Source: Gammaproteobacteria bacterium (GTDB taxonomy: Bacteria > Pseudomonadota > Gammaproteobacteria > Pseudomonadales > Azotimanducaceae). From it: 31,523 nucleotides of DNA. Position numbers and translations under genes: made by a program. The first letter of the stretch is position 1. Each line of letters starts with the position of its first letter. The stretch is from the NCBI GenBank assembly GCA_002712135.1, contig PASO01000040.1:56333-87855 (forward strand), given 5' to 3'. Shown here piece by piece: positions 7,592 through 14,933 of this stretch. The notes under the pieces were generated by a model. The model did no database searches. It saw only the letters and a program-made list of their open reading frames with translations, and was not told the DNA's origin.

Positions 7592-9882
7592 TAGCGGATC
7601 GCCTCCAGCCGCGCCCTGACAAACTTATGCCATGGTGTGCCCACCCAGGGGTCACGGTCATCAATATCAGTTAGGTCATTTGGCGCGACGCCAAAGATCT
7701 CATTCAAACCATCCTTATCTGGATAAAGTAGACCGAGTCCGTTGGGCAGCGCCACCGTGCCCCGCTGTAGGCGATGATCCAGCTCTACCACCACCTCAGC
7801 GCGGCCACGTTTGGTAACGAGGTTTGCTCGCGCGGATTCCTCAATACCCAGCCCGGATGCATCGTCCGGATGCACAAACAATGATGTTGGATTGTTACTC
7901 TTCATCCATTCAGGATCCCGTATCAAGGTGTTCGCTGTATATAATCGCCGTTCTCCCGCCGATAGAATCAGCGGAAACTTATCCGTGCGGGTTGGCAGGC
8001 GGTATTTTGCAAGATAATCGATCTCATCGCTCATCTCACCCATCAGCAGGTGGAGCTTGCCGTCCGGCTTGCGCCATTGGCTGGCATCACCCGCTGCCTG
8101 CTTCAGAATGATGACCCCAGAAGGGTTATCGAGAATTGCTTGAAACAGGCTGTTACCGAGAGTGAGGCTGCTGCTCCCCTCGTGACCTGCGGCGCGCACC
8201 GCATTCGGGTATGACATCGATAAGAGCAGGCAGAGTCCCCAGAGACTCGCGGCTGATGCGGCACCATCGGCTAACGTTGGCCCTAGCGTTCGATAGAGCA
8301 CATACGGCAGATAGGTTCTAATCTTTCGGTCCTCCATCGCGGGCAGCATTGCCTCGGCGAACGCATCAAGACCCTGCCTCGCAGCTTCAGCCAGAGGCGT
8401 GAGCTCACCGGGCTCAAATACTTTCAGGGCTTCCACTAGGCGAGCATGCATCTCGGCTTCTTCCAGTGTCCCCTGCTTCGGTGCCATGAGGGGTTTACGC
8501 AGGTGAAAGAAGTTCTCTGGAAATTCGGTAGGGAAAAACGTCGCTTCATACTTCTCATACTGGGAACTGGCTGGTAGCACGTAGTCTGCGACCATCGCTG
8601 TCTCCGTCATGGCCACATCGATCACTACTAGGAACTCGAGTGCCTCAAATGCCTTCCGGAATTTCTGTGAGTCCGCAAGCGAATGTATGGGATTGGCACT
8701 CTCTATCAGCATAGCCCGAAACCGGTCCGGGTGATCGGAGAGAATTTCCTCCGGGATCGAATTGCATGGCATCAGGCCATTGATGATCCGCGCTCCTGTG
8801 ACCGGCGTCACCCGGTAGCCATATTCATATCCTTCTTCATCGATGTCAGCTGGACGAGCCCCACCACTAGCTGCCGCGCTCACGAGCCCCGTGGTCAAGT
8901 GCATACCACCCTCGTTGCCGTAACCCCCCGGGATCAGGAACAACAGAATATTGAGGTAAGTACACAGCGTGGAATAGGGTGCCATTTCAACACCGAGGTC
9001 CTCGTATACACCAATTCTATTTGTGCCTCCCAGTAGGGTGGCAACCTGTATGATTTGAACTATGTCGATTCCAGCAAAAGCCGCGTATCCTTCAACATCA
9101 GCACTCGCCAATTGCTCTAGTACCCTTTCGTATCCCGTCGTGTGCACCTGCAGCCAGTCAAGATTAGCTAGACCGTTCTGTACCATGTAGCCAAGTATTG
9201 CAGTAATACACCAGACATCGCTGCCAGGTTTGACCGCTAGGTGAATGTCAGCAAGTTCAGCTGTCTCGCTGACGCGCGGGTCCATCACGATAAGGGTCCT
9301 GTCAGGGTCTTTCGAGATATTACGGATAACGACGCGCGCCCTTTGGATACCGTTAGATTGCCAGGGGTTCTTGCCGACAATAATCGCCACATCGCAAACC
9401 TCAAAGTCGCCATGCCATCCACCACCAAGGACACGGTTGCTGGTCCAGGCTTTCCCGGTTTTTTCCTGGGCAATGGCATTGGATCGATACTTCATACCGA
9501 GGGCCTTCTGTACCGAACCACTGTAGCTTCCACCCAGGTGGTTACCTTGCCCACCACCACCGTAATACATTATCTTGTCTCCTCCGTAAGACTCCCTGAT
9601 CCTCGAGAACTCGTCAGCGATCTCCTTGATAGCAGTATCCCAATCTACCGGCTCGAAACTCCCATCGTCCTTGCGACGTAGTGGGCTTGCGAGGCGATCG
9701 CGGCCATTCTGATAATAGTTCAGACGCGCCGCCTTGTTGCAGATATAACCGCGCGATACCGGGTGCGACTTGTCGCCACGGACCTTGACAATCTGACGGC
9801 CCGTCTCGTCCAGTTGGACAATCACGCCGCAGTTTGCGTAACAGATGTTGCAGGCCGTCGGTTTAAAGTTTTGGTTAGTCAT
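7591..9882 (-). CDS. Molybdopterin-dependent oxidoreductase, catalytic subunit
   Basis: 763 residues, a size typical of formate-dehydrogenase/DMSO-reductase-family catalytic subunits. The N-terminus holds a [4Fe-4S] motif C11-x2-C14-x3-C18 and C48 (GYICNKAA). Cofactor-binding blocks follow: IIVGKNPWQSNG, VMDPRVSETAELADIHL, KPGSD and ESANPIHSLAD, and a C-terminal domain from about 640 (PLILSAGERR to PNGLGLL). There is no Tat signal, so it should be cytoplasmic. At the position where these enzymes carry the Mo/W ligand (Cys, Sec or Ser, near residue 140) the sequence reads A-Q139-E-K-T-G, with none of the usual ligands. No electron-transfer subunit is adjacent. CAGGAG precedes the ATG. Substrate unknown. 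Confidence 0.9.
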   Translation of the reverse strand: MTNQNFKPTACNICYANCGVIVQLDETGRQIVKVRGDKSHPVSRGYICNKAARLNYYQNGRDRLASPLRRKDDGSFEPVDWDTAIKEIADEFSRIRESYGGDKIMYYGGGGQGNHLGGSYSGSVQKALGMKYRSNAIAQEKTGKAWTSNRVLGGGWHGDFEVCDVAIIVGKNPWQSNGIQRARVVIRNISKDPDRTLIVMDPRVSETAELADIHLAVKPGSDVWCITAILGYMVQNGLANLDWLQVHTTGYERVLEQLASADVEGYAAFAGIDIVQIIQVATLLGGTNRIGVYEDLGVEMAPYSTLCTYLNILLFLIPGGYGNEGGMHLTTGLVSAAASGGARPADIDEEGYEYGYRVTPVTGARIINGLMPCNSIPEEILSDHPDRFRAMLIESANPIHSLADSQKFRKAFEALEFLVVIDVAMTETAMVADYVLPASSQYEKYEATFFPTEFPENFFHLRKPLMAPKQGTLEEAEMHARLVEALKVFEPGELTPLAEAARQGLDAFAEAMLPAMEDRKIRTYLPYVLYRTLGPTLADGAASAASLWGLCLLLSMSYPNAVRAAGHEGSSSLTLGNSLFQAILDNPSGVIILKQAAGDASQWRKPDGKLHLLMGEMSDEIDYLAKYRLPTRTDKFPLILSAGERRLYTANTLIRDPEWMKSNNPTSLFVHPDDASGLGIEESARANLVTKRGRAEVVVELDHRLQRGTVALPNGLGLLYPDKDGLNEIFGVAPNDLTDIDDRDPWVGTPWHKFVRARLEAIR

Positions 9883-9957
9883 CGCTTTCTCCTGTCGATT
9901 CCACTACCCGAGATTAGATTGCCAGCGGGTTGCGTGTCTGCCGGATTAGCGATTATT

Positions 9958-11334
9958 CTACTCCTTCGATTCCGTTATTGCCTGATAGGCGGCATTCCGC
10001 ACATCTCTTCGATAGGAAAACCAGGGGTTGAGTAGCTGCATCATGCTGACTATCACAATATCTTCTACCGGGTCAATCCAGAATGCTGTGCCCGCGGCAC
10101 CTGCCCAGTAGTACTGACCGACGCTACCCAGCGCATAATTTGCCGGGAGGTCCAGGATCATCGCAAAGCCAAGCCCATAACCGACACCTGGATGCCGACG
10201 CAGCAGTGGATACTTTTCCGGTTCCCCATTGAATCCGCCTCGTATGACCGCCGGTAGATGATTCATTGTCATGTAGTCAATAGTTTTGGGACTGAGAATC
10301 CTTTTTCCGTCGAGAATTCCACCAGCACGAAGCGCTTCCGCAAACCTGATAAAATCGCGTAGTGTGGAGACCAGCCCACCACCACCAAGAAACAAAGTGA
10401 CATTAGTGAAATCACACATGGCGAAACAGGTATCGAAAATCGAATAGCCTACATCCTTCGACCCTTCCGGCGGGATCAGGTGTCTTTTGCCTGTCTCTAT
10501 ATCTCGATAGTGGACTGGCAGGAATCGATGCGCTTTGTCAGCGGGCACTACGAAAAATGTATCGTACATATCCAAAGGTTTAAAAATGTGTTCGATAAGA
10601 TACTCATCGAATGACTGACCGCTAATTCTTTGCACCACCAGTCCGGTGACATCAACAGCAATCCCATAGTGCCACTGCTGTCCCGGCTCGTATTTGAGGG
10701 GTACCTTCGCCAGTTTCTCAGCAAACTCATCCAGATCCTTTGCCTGCCAGAGATTCGCTTCGTTAAACATCTGATCGGCGGGATCACTATACGTAAAGGT
10801 GCCATCGGCATTGTGCACCGAACCGTACGAAAACCCTGCGGTATGCGTCAGCAGGTGATGCATCGTCATTACATGCTCAGCCGGCACCACATTGCCGTCC
10901 TTGACGACCTCCATGTTCTTGAACTCGGGGATATATTTTGCTACCGGATCGGACAGATGGAATTTTCCCTCCTCGTACAGCTGCATGATCGCGACGGCGG
11001 TAATCGGCTTGGTCATGGAGTAGATGCGAAAAAGATCGTCCATAGCTAGCGGCCGCGGGTCGTTCATGCCTTTCGTGCCAGCGGCACTCTGGTGAACCAG
11101 CTTACCGTCCCGAATTACCGCCGTTAGGATGCCGACCATCTTGCCCGCGTCGACGTAACTCTGGTTCATTTGGGTGACACGTTCGAGGCGTTCGGTTGAC
11201 ATGCCGACCCGCTCGGCGACTACCCTTGGGATTTCCCTGGCCTCAGGTGTTTCTGTAAAGACCAGCAATCCAAGAACGATAAACAAACTACGCATGGTAT
11301 TTATCTTTATATCGTGAAACGTATAGGTAATCAT
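9958..11334 (-). CDS. Beta-lactamase-fold serine hydrolase (class C / EstB-like), exported
   Basis: 458 residues from the ATG at 11334. The catalytic S106-M-T-K109 and Tyr223 (WHYGIAVDVTG) are those of class C beta-lactamase-related esterases and peptidases; the LLTHTAGFSYG block supports this. The segment starting at Met14 (MRSLFIVLGLLVF) is a signal peptide, so Met14 (11295) is the start that best fits export. The upstream ATG at 11334, however, has the better Shine-Dalgarno (AAAGGA), so the start is uncertain. Members hydrolyse esters or amides in the periplasm. The C-terminal sequence resembles a short relic found at 13821-13930. It follows the SDR/PhyH pseudogene by nine bases. Confidence 0.9.
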   Translation of the reverse strand: MITYTFHDIKINTMRSLFIVLGLLVFTETPEAREIPRVVAERVGMSTERLERVTQMNQSYVDAGKMVGILTAVIRDGKLVHQSAAGTKGMNDPRPLAMDDLFRIYSMTKPITAVAIMQLYEEGKFHLSDPVAKYIPEFKNMEVVKDGNVVPAEHVMTMHHLLTHTAGFSYGSVHNADGTFTYSDPADQMFNEANLWQAKDLDEFAEKLAKVPLKYEPGQQWHYGIAVDVTGLVVQRISGQSFDEYLIEHIFKPLDMYDTFFVVPADKAHRFLPVHYRDIETGKRHLIPPEGSKDVGYSIFDTCFAMCDFTNVTLFLGGGGLVSTLRDFIRFAEALRAGGILDGKRILSPKTIDYMTMNHLPAVIRGGFNGEPEKYPLLRRHPGVGYGLGFAMILDLPANYALGSVGQYYWAGAAGTAFWIDPVEDIVIVSMMQLLNPWFSYRRDVRNAAYQAITESKE

Positions 11335-11343
11335 TTAGATCCT

Positions 11344-12029
11344 TTAGGTTGACCAAAGCAACAGGACATGCTCTTCCGACGGCACTTCCCCAACTCGCAT
11401 CCGAGCCGCCGGATAATGGGGTATTACGGCGCGTTCGGGGCGCGGAGCCCAGATAATATCATTTCCAAACCAGTGCGTGTTTAGCGTAATTCTAGCCTGC
11501 TCGATTTCGTTCCCACCGGCGGCGTGAACCGTCCGAGGATGCATTAGCAAGGTGTCATCGGAATCCATTTGCCAGCTGCGAACATTTTTTCCCGCTCCTG
11601 AGGCGATGTTGACAATGTTTCCGTACCGTCGTCCCATCATGTAGGGGGAGATGCTTTCTGTGACTCTCACAATGCCTTTGACGTTTATTATGCAGACCAT
11701 ATCCCAGTCAATTTCAGTGGCATGGTCACGCTCTTCTCAACCGGGAGCACCAACGATTTCCGCGTTGTTGATCAGAATGTCAATCTATTCAAAAAGTGCA
11801 ATTGCTTCCTTTACCATGTTATCGACAGACGCCTGGTTCGTCACATCAACTGTTAAAGGCACTGCGTTTCGCCCGCGCTTGGCAACCTCATCGACAACGG
11901 ATTACGCTGTTTCAATATTGATGTCACAGACAATCAGGTCGGCGCCATTCTCGGCAAGCGCTAAAACGATACCGCGTCCTATCCCTCTTCACCTCCGGTG
12001 ACAAGCGCTATTTTGTCAGTTACGTCCAT
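11344..12029 (-). pseudogene. SDR pseudogene fused to a PhyH C-terminal fragment
   Basis: From an ATG at 12029 the minus strand reads as a typical SDR start (MDVTDKIALVTGG), then loses frame near 11985. It continues as GRGIVLALAENGADLIVCD with three in-frame stops: TAA (11904-11902), TAG (11787-11785) and TGA (11739-11737), and includes the NNA motif. The segment after the TGA reads INVKGIVRVTES to NIVNIASGAGK. At about 11586 the same frame switches to DSDDTLLMHPRTVHAAGGNE, an arm with the distal His and Arg of PhyH-type dioxygenases, ending at a TAA. This is a decayed SDR joined to a dioxygenase 3' end, with no complete domain of either. Confidence 0.85.
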
Positions 12030-12044
12030 ATTCGTACTATGCCC

Positions 12045-13778
12045 TCAACCGCGAATGACCCGGCCAGGTCTTGCGCCAGTATCCTGATCGTTTTCGCGTG
12101 TTTTTATACCGTTAACGAAGGTATTGAGATAACCCTGTGCCGACTGAAGAATGCGGCTTCCACCCGCGGGCAGATCATGATGAACTTCAAGCTTACCCAA
12201 GCCCAGTCGATCTAAATCAATCAAATTGATATCAGCTCTCTTGCCGACCTCCAGGCTACCTCGATCATTTATCCCAAACAGATCGGCATTAGTTTTTGTT
12301 TGTTTGTGAACCAACAGTTCTATAGGGAGTCGACCACCGCGAGTCCGATCCCTGACCCAGTGGGTTAACTGATAGGTCGGTCCTACCGCATCGAAGATCA
12401 GGTTAACATGGGCACCAGCATCAGAAAGGCCTATCGTTGTATTTGGATGCTGGATCATGACTTCCATGACACTAAACGTGCCATCAAGAAAGTTTGACCC
12501 AAGCATAATGGCAAACTGATCGCCTTCGCCCGCAGTAAGGTAGTCGTACATGAACTCGGCAATATCCTTACCGGCTGTGGCTGCGGCTGCCCCCATATTT
12601 AGGGAAGCTTCCGGTTCATAATTTATTGGCATTTCAATCGGGAACATCCTGGGCGCCACTTCCCCCAAGAGACTAAAAATGTTAGCCATCGTGCCACGTT
12701 GGTCTACCGGTATGTCCTTGTCGGAAAGAATTGCCGCTTTGACTTCCGGCTTCTTCATTTCTGCCAACCTTTTGTCAAAGGGGAGATCGATAAGCTTGAG
12801 GTAGGTCTCCCTGCGCATAAACATATGGTAGGACTGCAGGCCGGTAACGAAACCAATGGGACGGGTCGTGATCTGAGGTGTAATGGAAATACCTTCCATG
12901 TTGGCGCGCGCCACGATGTCGAGGCAATTTTTCCAACTATCGGGTTCGTAGCTATTCTGCAACAGCGTGAAAGTGCATTTCCGTCCACTGATGCGTGCAA
13001 TCTCGGTAAACAGTTCGACTTCCTCTTCGGGCGTGAATCTTTCATGGCTAACGGCACCAGCAGGTACCGCTTGGAACACGCCTTTGCCGACGTCGCCCAT
13101 GGCTTGCGCGATGCCAATTAATTCTGCTTTCTCTACAAATGTGCCAGGGATCGGTTTACCTTCAACCGAACGATGAAGATGAGTACGATTAGTAGAAAAA
13201 CCAAGTGCTCCGGCCTGAATGCTTTCGGCAACAATCTTGCACATGGCATCGAGGTCTTCCTGGGTTGCATCAGCGTGTCTCAATGCACGTTCACCCATGA
13301 CGTAATAGCGAACCGCGCTGTGCGGCACCTGTGTGCCAATATCAAGAGAGAATTGACGACTGCCAATATAGTCAATGTACTCTGGGAAGGTTTCCCACCG
13401 GCCCCACTCAATTCCTTCATAAAGCGCAGTGCCGGGAATATCCTCAACTCCCTCCATCAGGGAGACCATCTGTTTTTCTTCACCAGGGGGACAGGGCGCA
13501 AAGCCCACACCGCAGTTACCCATGACGACGCTCGTCACACCGTGACTGAATGAAGGATCCAGTGTGTCATCCCAGCTGACCTGACCATCATAGTGAGTGT
13601 GGACGTCTACCCAGCCTGGTGTTGCGTGCGCGCCTTCGGTATTAATGGTTTCGCGGGCACGGCCATCAATCTCGCCGATTGCGCTAATCTTACCATCTTC
13701 AATTGCTATATCACCGGAATAGGGCGCGTCCCCCAGGCCATCTACAATCGTGGCACCTTTAATCAAATAGTCGAACAA
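12045..13778 (-). CDS. N-acyl-D-amino-acid deacylase-like amidohydrolase (copy 1)
   Basis: 577 residues from a TTG start preceded by GAGGAA. N-terminal beta-sandwich residues (FDYLIKGATIVDG) lead into the metallo-TIM barrel with H60-T-H62, C89 in GNCGVGFAPC, and a C-terminal SDAGAHV holding the catalytic Asp. These are the D-aminoacylase/dihydroorotase-type metal and catalytic sites. Family role: zinc-dependent hydrolysis of N-acyl amino acids, hydantoins or related cyclic or linear amides in the cytoplasm. A paralogue with the same motifs lies at 17590-19269, on the other side of the TonB receptor. The true substrate may be another amide in this catabolic setting; the aminoacylase name should be read as family only. 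Confidence 0.88.
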   Translation of the reverse strand: MFDYLIKGATIVDGLGDAPYSGDIAIEDGKISAIGEIDGRARETINTEGAHATPGWVDVHTHYDGQVSWDDTLDPSFSHGVTSVVMGNCGVGFAPCPPGEEKQMVSLMEGVEDIPGTALYEGIEWGRWETFPEYIDYIGSRQFSLDIGTQVPHSAVRYYVMGERALRHADATQEDLDAMCKIVAESIQAGALGFSTNRTHLHRSVEGKPIPGTFVEKAELIGIAQAMGDVGKGVFQAVPAGAVSHERFTPEEEVELFTEIARISGRKCTFTLLQNSYEPDSWKNCLDIVARANMEGISITPQITTRPIGFVTGLQSYHMFMRRETYLKLIDLPFDKRLAEMKKPEVKAAILSDKDIPVDQRGTMANIFSLLGEVAPRMFPIEMPINYEPEASLNMGAAAATAGKDIAEFMYDYLTAGEGDQFAIMLGSNFLDGTFSVMEVMIQHPNTTIGLSDAGAHVNLIFDAVGPTYQLTHWVRDRTRGGRLPIELLVHKQTKTNADLFGINDRGSLEVGKRADINLIDLDRLGLGKLEVHHDLPAGGSRILQSAQGYLNTFVNGIKTRENDQDTGARPGRVIRG

Positions 13779-13820
13779 ATTTTTATTTTCCTCGTTGATT
13801 GGCTGCCGCAGCGCAGTTAA

Positions 13821-13930
13821 CTATTCCCTGGATTCCTTTATTGCATGGTAGGCCGCTAACGTTCGATGGATTCTGCTTTCCAAATTACTTCTCCGCAGAT
13901 GGACGCCAATGTTATTTGATTGCCTTCCAA
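13821..13930 (-). pseudogene. Relic of the 3' end of a beta-lactamase-fold hydrolase gene
   Basis: The minus strand ends TLAAYHAIKESRE before a TAG at 13823-13821. This aligns with the last residues of the beta-lactamase-fold gene at 9958 (NAAYQAITESKE), with nine of thirteen positions identical, and the DNA is also clearly alike over about 45 bases. Upstream of this tail there is no start or catalytic motif before the crotonase stop. It is best read as the tail of a deleted second copy. The match is short, so some doubt remains. Confidence 0.5.
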
Positions 13931-14839
13931 TTAGGGATCGATCAGATTTCCGTGCTCGTCCCGTAGTTCTGGACCGTTGACTCTGAGCATGCCGTCACCG
14001 AACTTATCGTCGCGCTGCTGCAGCGCACCCTTGAGCCCGATTTCAGCGACACGCTCGGCCCAGCCAAGAGCCGCCGCTGTATTGTGGCCGCGAACGTCGT
14101 TTTCCACGGCCATACGCTGCAGCGTTCGGGCACCCATCAGTTCTAGTCCCTGGTTTATGATGCGCTTGTTGGCAGAGAGCAGGTCGGGGTCGATCAGCGC
14201 CAGACGATCGGCAAGCTGCTCTACCTCATTTTCGAGGTGTTCGGGGGGAACTGCCTTCATTACCAGACCGATCTGCTGAGCTTCGGCGCCGGTGATTGAA
14301 TCACCGGTCAACATCATGCGCTTAGCCCACTGGGGCCCAACATTATAGAGCCACATGTTGTTTGGCAGAGCGCCAAGGTCTCGTGCCGGTGGAAACCCGA
14401 TTCTGGTGTTGTCCGCGCAAATGATCATGTCACACAGCAGCGCCACATCGGTGCCGCCGGCGAGACAATAACCGTGTAGCTGAGCGATCACCGGTTTGTG
14501 CATGTCAAAGATCGCCATACGGTTCTGCTGGGCACGCTCCATCTGCCAGGCATCGTCATCCACTGAACGTGAGCTACGGTAGGTGTTCTCTTCTGATCGA
14601 ACGCGCGAAAACCCTTGGGTCTGTGGCGTGCCGCCCAGGTCATAGCCCGCTGAAAACGCACGGCCCTCACCTTTTAGAATAACGCAGTGCACTGCAGTAT
14701 TATCGTCAGCTTCCCACAGGGCTTCATTCAACTCGATCAAAAGATCTTTGGACAGGGCATTAAGTTTTTCCGGACGATTCAGTGTGATCCGAGCGCGCCC
14801 TTTTTCGACCTCGTACCGGATGTTCTCGAAATCTGACAT
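13931..14839 (-). CDS. Enoyl-CoA hydratase/isomerase (crotonase) family protein
   Basis: 302 residues, about 40 longer than standard crotonases because of an insert around 80-105. The CoA-binding and oxyanion parts are visible: NRPEKLNALS, AFSAGYDLGG and GYCLAGGTDVALLCD, then IGFPPARDLGALP and AKRMMLTGD. Classical hydratases use two Glu residues; here GGTD and PPARDLG replace GGxCE and PEINLG, so both are missing from their usual places, as in a known crotonase subgroup with PPARxxG. Reaction on a CoA thioester is likely but simple enoyl-CoA hydration is doubtful. AGTGTCT-type spacing before the ATG is weak. The gene follows a terminator-like hairpin behind the TonB receptor. Confidence 0.88.
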   Translation of the reverse strand: MSDFENIRYEVEKGRARITLNRPEKLNALSKDLLIELNEALWEADDNTAVHCVILKGEGRAFSAGYDLGGTPQTQGFSRVRSEENTYRSSRSVDDDAWQMERAQQNRMAIFDMHKPVIAQLHGYCLAGGTDVALLCDMIICADNTRIGFPPARDLGALPNNMWLYNVGPQWAKRMMLTGDSITGAEAQQIGLVMKAVPPEHLENEVEQLADRLALIDPDLLSANKRIINQGLELMGARTLQRMAVENDVRGHNTAAALGWAERVAEIGLKGALQQRDDKFGDGMLRVNGPELRDEHGNLIDP

Positions 14840-14898
14840 AAGTGTCTCCAGCGTATTAGGCTATTGAAATTATTCTGTCCGGTGATAAAAGATCAAAC

Positions 14899-14914
14899 GG
14901 GGGGTAGGCCCCCC
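14899..14914 (-). terminator. G6/C6 hairpin after the TonB receptor gene
   Basis: Six G and six C residues face each other across a four-base loop, 20 bases beyond the receptor stop on the minus strand, followed by GTTTGATCTTTT. The stem is very stable and the T-run is imperfect, so it may be a partial terminator that lowers expression of the downstream crotonase and hydrolase genes relative to the receptor. Confidence 0.55.
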
Positions 14915-14933
14915 TGGATGATTCTCTGACTGC

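Noticed and set aside
7455..7664. N-terminal 70 residues of the hydrolase frame as true protein
   Set aside because: It overlaps the oxidoreductase gene by 74 bases, has no family similarity, and a far better signal-anchor start lies in the adjacent frame.
11737..11739. TGA in the SDR pseudogene as another selenocysteine codon
   Set aside because: The same frame also holds TAA and TAG and a frameshift, and the residue aligned with the TGA is not a redox site.
12699..13553. Plus-strand ORFs opposite amidohydrolase copy 1
   Set aside because: They are shadows of a gene with a complete metal site on the minus strand.
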